The position numbers were made by a program, and so were the translations under genes. Positions 9,936 to 20,346 of a stretch of 64,000 nucleotides of DNA are shown piece by piece (positions within the stretch are counted from its first letter, which is position 1; the number at the start of each line of letters is the position of its first letter). Where the stretch lies: NCBI GenBank assembly GCA_036898135.1, contig CM072511.1:33656639-33720638 (forward strand), read 5' to 3'. Source of the stretch: Oncomelania hupensis (lineage: Eukaryota > Mollusca > Gastropoda > Littorinimorpha > Pomatiopsidae). The notes beneath the pieces were generated by a model. The model did no database searches, was not told the DNA's origin, and saw nothing but the letters and a program-made list of their open reading frames with translations.

Positions 9936-10515
9936 ATTACATTACATTACATGATTATTGCTTTAGGTCCAGCGGACTCTTCCGAGCCAAATCAGGCCGC
10001 ACAACCCCTGATCAGCATAAAAGATCTGCTGAAACAACCCTAGTGGTAAAACTGAAAGCTCTCCACCAGCCAGTCACTTTACAATAAAGACATCCCACGC
10101 AGGGGACGCTGAGGCTGTACTCTAATTTATCGAAACCCCCTTTACAAAAACAAAATAGAATACAAACATCATTATAAATTATCAACAAAACACATACATA
10201 TAAAATGCATACATTGCTAAATAATATCATAGGGAGCCCTAATGACCACCTGCCAGAAAGCGTCCAATATTCCCAAGCTGATCCAACAGACCTCATACAC
10301 AAATAAGGAGTCTTGTCCCGGAAGGTTTTTCAAGAAAAAAGGTAGATGACTGGTCTAGCGAAGAAGAAGATAGTATAGCAGACTGATAGAACAGAGCAGG
10401 AATGAGAAAGAGCAAATGAGAAAGACAGCGACAGTGGGAATTTAAAGCACTAAATTTCCAGAAAGTGGGGATACTATTTATACTGAAACCCCCGGCACCC
10501 CAACGGAGGAAAAGT
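9936..10515 (-). mobile_element. Family S SINE-like element, copy 1 (full length)
   Basis: A ~580-bp element, sense on the minus strand. The 5' end reads CCGTTGGGGTGCCGGGGGTT followed by a TATAAATA box about 30 bp in. The 3' end reads GTCCAGC/GCTGGACCTAAAGCAAT and then a (TAATG)n tail. Flanking duplication AGGATATTAC is present at 9926-9935 and 10516-10525. No tRNA-type A/B box is visible at its 5' end, so it is not an ordinary tRNA-derived SINE. Confidence 0.85.
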
Positions 10516-10525
10516 AGGATATTAC

Positions 10526-11436
10526 CTGAACACAAAGATTATTCCTTTAGTCGAACGTGCGGCAGTTCAAGTGTAATGAAATTCCTATAAAAACAGTATT
10601 GCGCTGACCTCAAAGTCTAACAAACCTTCTACTCAGACGGTGTGACAATTTAGGCACAAGGAAATATCCCAACGGCACCCTTACACCCACGACACCCACG
10701 CTCAAAAAGAAACAAACAAAACAAACAAACAAAAAATAATAATGTACAGTAAATAAATTGTTAATATATCACGCATCTACAAGAACATGCATGTGTGTTG
10801 ATTGTACACCACAATGCAATTTCTTGAAAGAGATAATATTGTTGTCTTATATCATCTTATCTAAGAAGGTGCTGGCCAAAATCATGCTTTAACTAAAGCC
10901 GCCCAAGGTGCCAACTTGCATCAACAAGCGCATTGTCAAACGCCCCCGACAACTCAAGTCTTAGCACACCTACCAGCAGTTCATGCATCTTAATCGATGT
11001 TTTGGTTTAGACGGCGGGAGAAGGTCCCGCTTGGTTTCGTTAATGCAAAAATCAATAGCAGGAACTTGAATTATTCAGGTTGTTTTACGGTGTCTAATAA
11101 AGAATGTGCATACAATTATAATTATAGCTATATATATACATCCACGACGTCTAAGTCCGACCGAAGCAGAGCTTTCTCCTATCCAGTAGGCCTACTCTTC
11201 GAAATAAGACATGGACAAAGGCAAGATCTGCGTTTAAAATTTATTGTAACATCTATCGTTGAATGATGAAGTTTAGCCGGTTTATTTTTGCCTCAGTTTA
11301 ATTTTATTCCGTTTCACACAAAAAAGGACACTTATAATGAGTCTGAGCTCAATTTCAAAATTACTGGGTGGAGGGTTCGAGAGAGAGGGGGAGAGAGAGG
11401 GGGAGAGAGAGAGAGAGAGAGAGAGAGACTTAACAG

Positions 11437-11511
<75 letters not shown>

Positions 11512-12735
11512 GGCTATTGACTCCTAATCTAAACAAAGCCTTAGGCGTTTACAAAGTCAAAAATTTACAACTAATCAAAAAGAAAACATACAAAACAAGA
11601 AAAGAAGATAATTTTTTCACTGATAACCACCATCTGCAAAACACACACACAGACACACACACACACACACGCACGCACACATAATCACTTCTATAATAAA
11701 GAAAACAAAAAATCAATTAAAGTAGTCACTGCGAGAAGCTTAAGCACACCAAACATACTCAAAAACAATCAAAATTAAAGACTATGATGGAAATAAATAA
11801 GTTTTGAGATTTTTTTTAAGGTTGGCAGGGAGGGTGAATGACGGATGAAGTGGGGGAGCTGGGTCCAGGTAACAGGGGCTTGATAAGAGAGATGACACAA
11901 AGAGATGACTATTTGCTTACACATTCATATATTTTGCGTACATGTATCTATAACTTGCGACATCTTAATTTAAACGTCGTGTCAGAGTGTTCGAAAGGTC
12001 GTCTGCTCACGAAGTAAATGGTTTATTTTTCTTGGAACACAGGCATGCGTGAACCACAAACATCGCAGCGGAGCGTGACCAAATCAAACAACGCTGAGCC
12101 TGTAGTTTGAAGTGACGCTCAATGACTGTAGTAGAGGCCCATCTGTTAGCAAAGACCTTGACGTTACCAGGGACCCCGATGACGTATTAAGCTGCTTACA
12201 CACCCATGGGAGAACTTTCACCTCAATAATGTGGGATTAATTAATAGTCTGCACATTGAGTTATAAAGAATGACTATTAGATCGAAGCCTGAATCGCTCG
12301 TTGCACGCTAAACGATGTGACAAATGAGGTTAACAAGGTCACCAGACAAGCATGTCAAGCAAGTCAAGCAAGTGATGTCGCAATAATAAGATTGTTCCCA
12401 CCCTCGACACTCTCGGACAGGGCGCGGCGTCGCACGGTCAATTAAGGTTAACTGACTTGTGCTGCTGAATTACCTGACAAAGCATAATATTAATAAGATA
12501 GACAGTACTGTCTACGGCTAAAACTATTATTTAATTACACTCCACGCAAGAAGCTCAGTCACACCCTCGACATAATAATTGTACCCTCGTTTAGGGTGTG
12601 GCGCGTTCATACCAGGTAAAACGACAGTTGTGCTGAATCGCGAGGCGATAACGATGGTGACTACAATAATAGTGACAATTACTGTACAACGGATTCGGTC
12701 ATCTTTCTGAAGAAAAACAAAGATTCAAATCACCT
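10526..12735. other. Intergenic; GA and ATT microsatellites, no gene seen
   Basis: No exon or RNA gene was recognised. Simple repeats are (GA)n at about 11378-11428, (ATT)n at about 11440-11510 and (CA)n at about 11641-11680. Short frames through these tracts are artefacts. Confidence 0.55.
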
Positions 12736-12753
12736 TCCTTAGAGTTAGACATT

Positions 12754-13329
12754 ACATTATATTACATTATTATTGCTTTAGGTCCAGCGGACTCTTCCGA
12801 GCCAAATCAGGACCGGACAACCCCTGATCCGCATAAAAGATCTGCTGAAACAACCCTAGTGGTAAAACCGAAAGCTCCCCACCAGCCAGTCACTTTACAA
12901 TAAAGACATCCCACGCAGGGGACGGCTGAGGCTTCACCCCAACTTATCGAACCCCCGTTTACAAAAACAAAATAGAATACAAACATCATTATAAATTATT
13001 AACAAAACACATACATATAAAATGCCTACATTGCTAAATAATAACATCATAGGAAGCCCTAGTGACCACCTGGCAGAAAGCGTCCAATATTCCCAAGCTG
13101 ATCCAACAGACCTCATACACAAATAAGGAGTCTTGTCCCGGAAGAGTTTTCAAGAAAAAAGGTAAGAGACTGGTCTAGCGAAGAAGACGATAGTATAGCA
13201 GATTGATAGAACAGAGCAAGAATGAGAAAGAGCAAATGAGAAAGACAGCGACAGTGGGAATTTAAAGCACTAAATTTCCAGAAAGTGGGGATACTATTTA
13301 TACTGAAACCCCCGGCACCCCAACGGGGG
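12754..13329 (-). mobile_element. Family S SINE-like element, copy 2 (full length)
   Basis: Same structure as the copy at 9936. It is bounded by an exact long duplication, CCTTAGAGTTAGACATT, at 12737-12753 and 13331-13347, which fixes both ends. Its 3' tail (left side here) mixes ATTACATT and ATTATATT units. A small indel relative to the other full copies breaks the long sense frame. Confidence 0.88.
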
Positions 13330-13347
13330 TCCTTAGAGTTAGACATT

Positions 13348-15956
13348 CCAATCATAAAATCACATTGGTGTGAACAGACGTGAAATTAAAATATTGAATT
13401 GAATTCAAAAGTTACCATTACCCCAACATCTATGACCAAAAACACAACCAAATGATAATCTTCATGTTCAACACGCCATGCTCACAGTTACGTAAAGCAA
13501 TCGGCAGTTATTCAAGTCATTTATAGAACTGGGCTTGATCGAATTGTTTTTCGATTCTGTCGACAGAACCTTGGGCTTTAATCACTTAAATCACGCAGCG
13601 GAAGAGCACTACAAGCTGTCCAAAGCCAGTTATCCCATCTGTTGTTTCCACTGATTACAGGATCGGGGCCATTGCATTTAGTCGATCAGATTGAGATGTG
13701 TGTATAGGGTACGGGATAAGTGAGAGGGGAGGAGGAGTCGAGTTTTAGACTAACTATTGACAATTCTTGAGTCCAATTTCAGAGAATTCCTCGATTTTCG
13801 CTTTTATGTGAAATAGCTTGCACCATATTTTATAGCTTTCGGCGTGACAACAACTTATTAAGTCCTCTGCCCTAAATATCTGTCGATTGTTAACTAATCA
13901 ACAGGTTGACGGAACTCTAAACTGAGACAGGACCGGGGACTATGCTCTCTTTAATGACGTCGAGGCAAGTTCCAGGGAAGCATCAGCTGGGGGAATGAAT
14001 GAGTGTCCCAGACAGCGTTCGTGACCGATGAATGCTGGAACTGACTTCTATTCTAACTGGACGCACGTGCAGACGCGAGAAGAGCGCAGGCTGTCCATAT
14101 ACTACTACTAGCGTTACAGGCCATCCACAGCCAGCTATAAAGAAAATCAAAAGCCATTTCTCAGTATCTAAGGCATAATAAATGTCTGTCAAATTCTGGT
14201 TTAGGCCTATGTTTCCTTTGTCAGAGAGGACGTGTGTCATTACATTACATGATTATTGCTTTAGGTCCAGCGGACTCTTCCGAGCCAAATCAGGACCGGA
14301 GGACGTGTGTCAACTGACTTTGCATCATATACATGCGCTTCGTGAACAAAGGCCATTATACCATAATATTGAAGACCAGATAATTTCAAGTCCGCTTGCA
14401 TTCAACTACAGCTTATTAACAAGCCATGTCGTGGTCCCGGTTTCTTGCCTGTGCTTAAAAAAATAAATTTTAAAAAAAGATCTAATTGATAATTCTGTCG
14501 ATCATAGGTTATGGACCAAGTTGCTTAAAATCACTTGATCACCGCTGTATTACAAATTCCTGTGACTTCTGAATCAAACAATGCAGTAGAGATAAATTAC
14601 ACCTCACTGCTACAGTACAGCATAGTGCTGTAGTGTATGTATTAGACCTATACGAGAATCGGAGTCCGAGATACACACCATGGGCCCCTTGAATCAAGTC
14701 AAGTAATCTAACTTATTTTATTTAGTAATTTCTCTCTCCAGTATGTGTAGATTTCATATATAATACTCACTTGTAGTGCAAATATTCACAGGCCTAATTT
14801 GTTACCTACACGAAGCAAATGAGATCGTACACGACGGGATGGGAAAAACATGGCGTCTTCAACACAGGAACGACTGTCGGATTGATTCAGGCAGGAAACG
14901 CTTTTGAATTCGCAATCAATTGCTCTTTGTCGGGTCAACGAAACGCTGTAAAGAGAGTAGAGGATACCTGCACCCATACCCTTTATAAAGCTTGTTTAAA
15001 TTGTTAGGCAACCACAGTTTAAAATACTCGGGTTGCGAAACGCAGATGACACTGCGAACAATGCACCGATGAGCGGGATGTATTTTTTTAAAGCATCGAT
15101 GAACGGGATGTATTTTTTTAACACCCCTTTTAAAGCCTCCCACCCTCTCAACCTTTTTGATATAATGATGATCATTGTTCTTAAGGTGGCGACGTGGTGA
15201 TTTGTCCTTAACGCTAACGCAATAGGTCGTTAAGCTTCGTTATTCATCAATCTCCCAAACTTCCTTTCTCCTTCCGTTACACTTTCGTCAATCCTATCCT
15301 CCCAAACATACAATAATATTCTCGCCCAAAAAGAGGCAGAGCCACTCGCGAACGTCGAACAGTAATGCATTACGTACAGCGAGGTCAACGATACTATCAA
15401 CCACTGATCAATACAAATACAACACATAACACGTGTTTCCTGATGACCTGATAATGTGGTAATAATGTGCCGAGAAGATGGCCCCGGGAGACAGAAAGAC
15501 CGGAGCAAATAGGGGGGAAATGGTCTGGGCACAGGACGAGAATGTTCAATAATGCAAGAATTATGTTGACACTGTAGTTTTATTTGGGAACAGTGCCGCG
15601 ACCCAGTGAATAAAAAGGATGTTGTACATAGGTTTACAAGAGGGCATCAGTATTTGCATAAATGTATCAGAATGCTGTACCAGTGTTGTTGCCTACTTGC
15701 GCTATCACAGTACTCACAGTCAGCATCGCTATTCCCAATAGTTAGAAGATACACTCGTGCATACAAACCAGGAATGTTTAATGCTAATTTACATAAACTA
15801 ATTGGCTATCTGTATCAACAATACGAACTTCAATGCAATTACAATACTTTAACGTGTAGGTCGCGAACCGATCAGACACAAGTAGCCTACATGCGCAAGC
15901 ACTCACATATAAACATACACTCACCAACAAGCGCTCCTGATCGGCCGGACGTCCTT
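13348..15956. other. Intergenic; one tiny family S insertion, no gene seen
   Basis: Apart from the 59-bp insertion listed separately, nothing recognisable was found. A 30-bp direct duplication (core GCGGGATGTATTTTTTTAA) lies at about 15068-15121. Confidence 0.5.
14240..14298 (-). mobile_element. Severely 5'-truncated family S copy (59 bp)
   Basis: Only the 3' terminal 59 bp of family S are present, flanked by an exact 14-bp duplication GAGGACGTGTGTCA (14226-14239 and 14299-14312). 5' truncation with an intact 3' tail is the hallmark of target-primed reverse transcription, and it proves which end of family S is 3'. Confidence 0.85.
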
Positions 15957-16845
15957 CTACTCTAGAGGGGGAAATCGGCTACCCAAAACTAATTGTTATA
16001 AATAAATGGGTTAGCTTATAATTCAAAATCGGCCGACAGGGACGTAGGGGAAATATATTAAAATAATTTTTGCAAATCGTTATTTTCCGTGTTCGCCCCC
16101 TTTTGAAGCTGTTCGTTTACCACACATCGCACTGCACGGATTCCACAAAAGTGGGTCGCAGGTGACGTCATTCTGACTTTTGACAGCTTTGTTTTCCCGA
16201 AATGGCGGCAAACATTACATTACATTATTATTGCTTTAGGTCCAGCGGACTCTTCCGAGCCAAATCAGGACCGGACAACCCCCAATCCGCATAAAAGATC
16301 TGCTGAAACAACCCTAGTGGTAAAACTGAAAGCTCTCCACCAGCCAGTCACTTTACAATAAAGACATCCCACGCAGGGGACGCTGAGGCTGCACTCTAAT
16401 TTATCGAGCCCCCGTTTACAAAAACAAAATAGAATACAAACATCATTATAAATTATTAACAAAACACATACATATAAAATGCATACATTGCTAAATAATA
16501 TCATAGAAAGCCCTAGTGACCACCTGGCAGAAAGCGTCCAATATTCCCAAGCTGATCCAACAGACCTCATACACAAATAAGGAGTCTTGTCCCGGAAGAG
16601 TTTTCAAGAAAAAAGGTAGGTGACTGGTCTAGCGAAGAAGAAGATAGTATAGCAGATTGATAGAACAGAGCAGGAATGAGAAAGAGCAAATGAGAAAGAC
16701 AGCGACAGTGGGAATTTAAAGCACTAAATTTCCAGAAAGTGGGGATACTATTTATACTGAAACCCCCGGCACCCCAACGGGGGTTGGCGGCAAACAATGG
16801 GATGCAGCAGAATGATGCTGATCGCGTTTTGTAAGTTGTTTTGCA
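15957..16845 (+). mobile_element. Second 5' end of the FEN/PIN-CXC element, split by a family S insertion
   Basis: From CTCTAGAGGGGGAAATCGG at about 15960 to the ATGGCGGCAAAC context at 16203, this matches 490-770 with few differences. It then resumes at 16796 (AATGGGATGCAGCAG...) after an inserted family S copy and reaches a GTAAGT donor at about 16838. Removing the insertion leaves an open first exon of about 47 nt. Homology to the left copy stops after the donor, so no coding body is visible. It is either a solo 5' end or a truncated copy. Confidence 0.7.
16214..16784 (-). mobile_element. Family S SINE-like element, copy 4 (full length)
   Basis: A 571-bp minus-sense copy with duplication TGGCGGCAAAC at 16203-16213 and 16785-16795. 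It interrupts the 5' leader/first exon of the FEN/PIN-CXC relative, so it is younger than that sequence. The longest sense frame (16265-16576) is open for 103 codons in this copy. Confidence 0.9.
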
Positions 16846-17654
16846 ACAATATATTAGATATAAACTGCAAGCTAATTATCGCATGCAGGTATGTTAGTTA
16901 AGGGGAGGGGATAATTTTGTCTTGTTCAGGCGAAAATTGCATATTTAGAGAACAATAGATTCAGTCGCTGAGACGAGAAAAGAACAAACACGTACAAAAT
17001 GTAACGACAAAGATTTATGATCACACTTCCAATTACACTTTATTCATGCAACCAAACCAACTAACCTTCACTGACGCACGCTAAACTCAATAAAAGCGAT
17101 GGGATGAAAAACAAAGAACAATCACAATGGCATCAACATGAGAATAGAGATAGTCAACCACAAGGAGGAGGGAAGGAAATAAAATAGATAGTAGATGGGA
17201 ACGACTACACCTGATGAGAGACGATGAGGTTCGATCCGGATCCACGTAGTAGGATGATCGGAACTTACCGCTTGCCCGGAACTTGCCACTTCCGGTATCA
17301 ACAAATGTCACGTACGTGGTCAGGAAAGAAGACCCACCCAGGTTCGTCGTCACCAAGAAAGGGGTATACGATGACATGGAACGAAGACAGGTGGTCACGT
17401 AGAAACCACGTCACGATGAAGAGCAGAGGTGAAGTAAGTAGAGTGAAGAAAGCAATCTATCCCGGATGTATCCAACGTTCCCACTATTCCCCATCTCATT
17501 CCTCCCCATCTCTCCATCTACCTCAGTTGTTCCTTTTAGCTCTATCCAACACTAACTAACTATAGTCCTTCGTAATGGCACTAGCTAACTACACAGGAAT
17601 TCCACCAGAACCGTCACCACACATATTCAATTGACATCAATACAATATCCGCAC
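16846..17654. other. No gene or known element seen
   Basis: A 111-codon frame crosses 17224-17559 but shows no domain, codon pattern or splice context that I can support. No repeat shared with the rest of the window. Confidence 0.45.
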
Positions 17655-17662
17655 ATTATTAT

Positions 17663-18254
17663 TAGAGCTGGTTACCGTGGGTCAAGTCGTATCGGTATTA
17701 CCGCGGTATTTTTAGGTCGTATCGGTATTTCGTACCGGTATACCGCGATTTTAAGTGTTACAATCAAATAGGATATGGCACTGACAGTAGTGACCGACGC
17801 CAAAGAAAGATTGTCATACACTTCAAAACAGTTTCAAAGAACCACATTTACATAGAAACTGAAGCTTTATTTTTGCTTGAACGCCTTCAAAACAAATTAT
17901 GATAAATCATTGTTTAAAACATCAGCAAACTTTAAACCACAAAATCAAAATGAAACAAAAACATTCAACGGAAAAGATCTTTAAGAACTTTAAGAGTTCA
18001 GAAGGATTGGCGACTGGTACTATGCTCAAACACGTGGATAAGCTGCTTCTTATAAGTTCTTCAAGAACAGCTGCCTATCCACGTGTTTGGGCTTTAAGCT
18101 CTGTCTCTGGGCTGACAAGATGTCACCCACTGTCGCATTATGTGTTGTCGAGATTTCCCAGTAAACCGGACCTTGGACACCCGCACCGGTATACCGTACC
18201 GTCGCATTTCCGAACCTGAGTACAGTTACGTATCGGTAAAACCGTCCAGTCCTA
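17663..18254. mobile_element. hAT-like non-autonomous DNA element (MITE)
   Basis: A 592-bp element bounded by a perfect 8-bp duplication ATTATTAT (17655-17662 and 18255-18262). Ends are TAGAGCTGG and, reversed, TAGGACTGG. Subterminal regions on both sides are packed with CGGTAT/ACCGGTATACCG motifs. An internal hairpin pairs ACACGTGGATA near 18031 with TATCCACGTGT near 18077. An 8-bp duplication with TAG-starting short inverted ends fits the hAT superfamily. It contains no transposase. The MITE class is well supported; the superfamily is inferred. Confidence 0.75.
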
Positions 18255-18262
18255 ATTATTAT

Positions 18263-18959
18263 AACCACAAGATGAAAATAGAATACGTGAAGATGAAATG
18301 GAATAATGTACTGCACGAAGGATGACTAAATAACTGTCATATACATTCACGCCTCTACTCAACCCCCCCCCCCCCATCTCCCTCCTTCATGCTTACTACC
18401 ACAGCCACGCCACAACCTAGCGCAGCAACCTCACGCAAGCATGCGCGCACAACACAGAGTCGCCGACAAAATAAAATGCAAGTTTTCACGTACCCAATAC
18501 GGCTTATGGAAAGCAGGAACCACCGCCGAGTTGCCCCGCCACGGTGCTGGAGATTTACACCGCACTAATGTGGTCCCACTACCAATCCTGGCAGTACTTA
18601 TAGTCCAACTGACTTCTAGCACAAGTGACGTCACGTCACACGAACTCACATGTCAACAAGGCAACAGTCAGAAACTAGACTGTCAACACGCCCATTGGAA
18701 TAAGCTAGGCTACATTTCTGTAGTTTTACCGCTCATCCAAAAAATGGCTATGTTCACAGACCAACGAAATTATTCTCAAAGACAACTTAATCTTCTAAAA
18801 ACGTTGCCAACTGTCTGCCGCTAAACAAACACTGTCACTGCCTATTCAGCTTTGTCAATGTCCTCTAGAGCATTCAAAATCATAAGAAGATCCAAGACCC
18901 TAAAACAAATAGGTCTTTTATCTTTGAAACTCTAGCTTGCAGTGCGCATATTCAAAAAC
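18263..18959. other. No gene seen
   Basis: Contains a poly-C run near 18364-18375 and a 127-codon frame (18441-18824) without a recognisable domain. Nothing here is supported as a gene. Confidence 0.45.
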
Positions 18960-19049
18960 TTATTCCTATCCGATCCTATCCCGTAACTCGAAGGTCGTTG
19001 GGGCACCACAGATGATCGTTTAACCATCTTTTCAGTCCTCAGCAACCTT

Positions 19050-20346
19050 CATGGCTTCGCTCAGTGTCAAGCCAGTCCATTCTTGAATGTTGTCCTAGGT
19101 ACCTCTTGTTCTGTCTCCCTCTTCTTCTGACTCATTACAAGAAATCCTCTCTATTTTTGCAAGACCTGCCATACCATCGGAGTTTCCGTTTCTTCACCAC
19201 TGTGAGCAGGTCATCGTGTTGTCCAATGGCTTGTGTGATGGTCTGTCGGACTTCGTTGTTGGTGATGTGCTGAGTATAGGAAATGCCCAGAAGTCTTCTG
19301 TAGCACCTCATCTGCATGCTTTGTATTCAACGTTGTAGATCTGCTTTGAGGGACCATATTTCGCAAGCGTATAGGAATGGAGATGACAAGGGAGCGCGGA
19401 AACCTTATCTTGGAATGTAGATTGATGGGCCTGTCTTTCCAAATGGGCTCCAATCTTGTCCGGGTAGCAGTTGTTTGTTCGATCCTGGAAAGGAATTCCT
19501 GTCGGGATTCACTATCTGACACAATGGCTCCTAAATATTTGAAGTTATCCAATGTGTGGAGGGATTGGCCTTGGATTTTGATGTTCATGTTGATGCCATT
19601 AGTGTTGTTGGTCATCATTTTGGTCTTCTCTGCACTTATTTCAATTCCATAGCCTCTGAAGGTTGTGTCAAGCCTCTGTACCAGCTGTTCAAGTTCTGGT
19701 TCCTCTCCAGCCAATCCATCAATGTCATCCCCAAAACGGAGGTTGGAGATTGCTCTACCCTCTATGCTAATTGTGCCTTCGTGATCAGCAAGGGCATCTG
19801 ACATGATGCGCTCTAGGAAGATGTTGAAGAGTTTTGGAGAGAGCATCCTCGACGCACACCGATTGTTCTTCTGAACCAGCTTCCAATGGCGCTGTTGTGG
19901 AGGACTGTGCTGGTAGCCTAGTCATACAGGCTTTTGATCACTTCAATAATTTTAGAACTGATGTTGTACACTCTCATTGTTGCCCACAGAGCTGCATGCC
20001 AGACTCGGTCAAACACTTTCTTGGAGTCTACAAACACATGATATAGATGTTGGTGCTGTAGGTATTTCTCGCAGATTATTCTGAGGTTGAAAATCTGTTC
20101 AGCGGTACTTCGCCTTGCCCTGAATCCTGCTTGTTCTTCAGATACGATTTGTTCAACTTGGGATTTCAACCTGTTGAGTATTATTTTCAGGAGGACCTTG
20201 CTGGGATGGCTGATGAGTCTGATGGTGTGGTAATTTTTACACTCCTGAAGGTTACCCTTTTTGGGAAGAGTGATGACAAGCGACTGGGTCCATGGTGTAG
20301 GCTACTCTATACTCTGCCAGATCTTGTTACAGATAATGGCGAGGGC
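19050..20346 (-). pseudogene. LINE reverse transcriptase core and C-terminus, disabled
   Basis: Reading leftward from 20346 are ALAIICNKIWQ, then after frame breaks EEQAGFRARRSTAEQIFNL, VFVDSKKVFDRVWHAALW (palm Asp), LFNIFLERIMSDAL, and the catalytic box mutated from FADD to FGDD in NLRFGDDIDGLAGE. These are followed by [14 protein letters not shown] and the distal [14 protein letters not shown] and KRKLRWYGR motifs. Coding is spread over several frames (20169-19918, 19846-19211, 19317-19135), so there are multiple indels. No function is expected. Confidence 0.85.
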
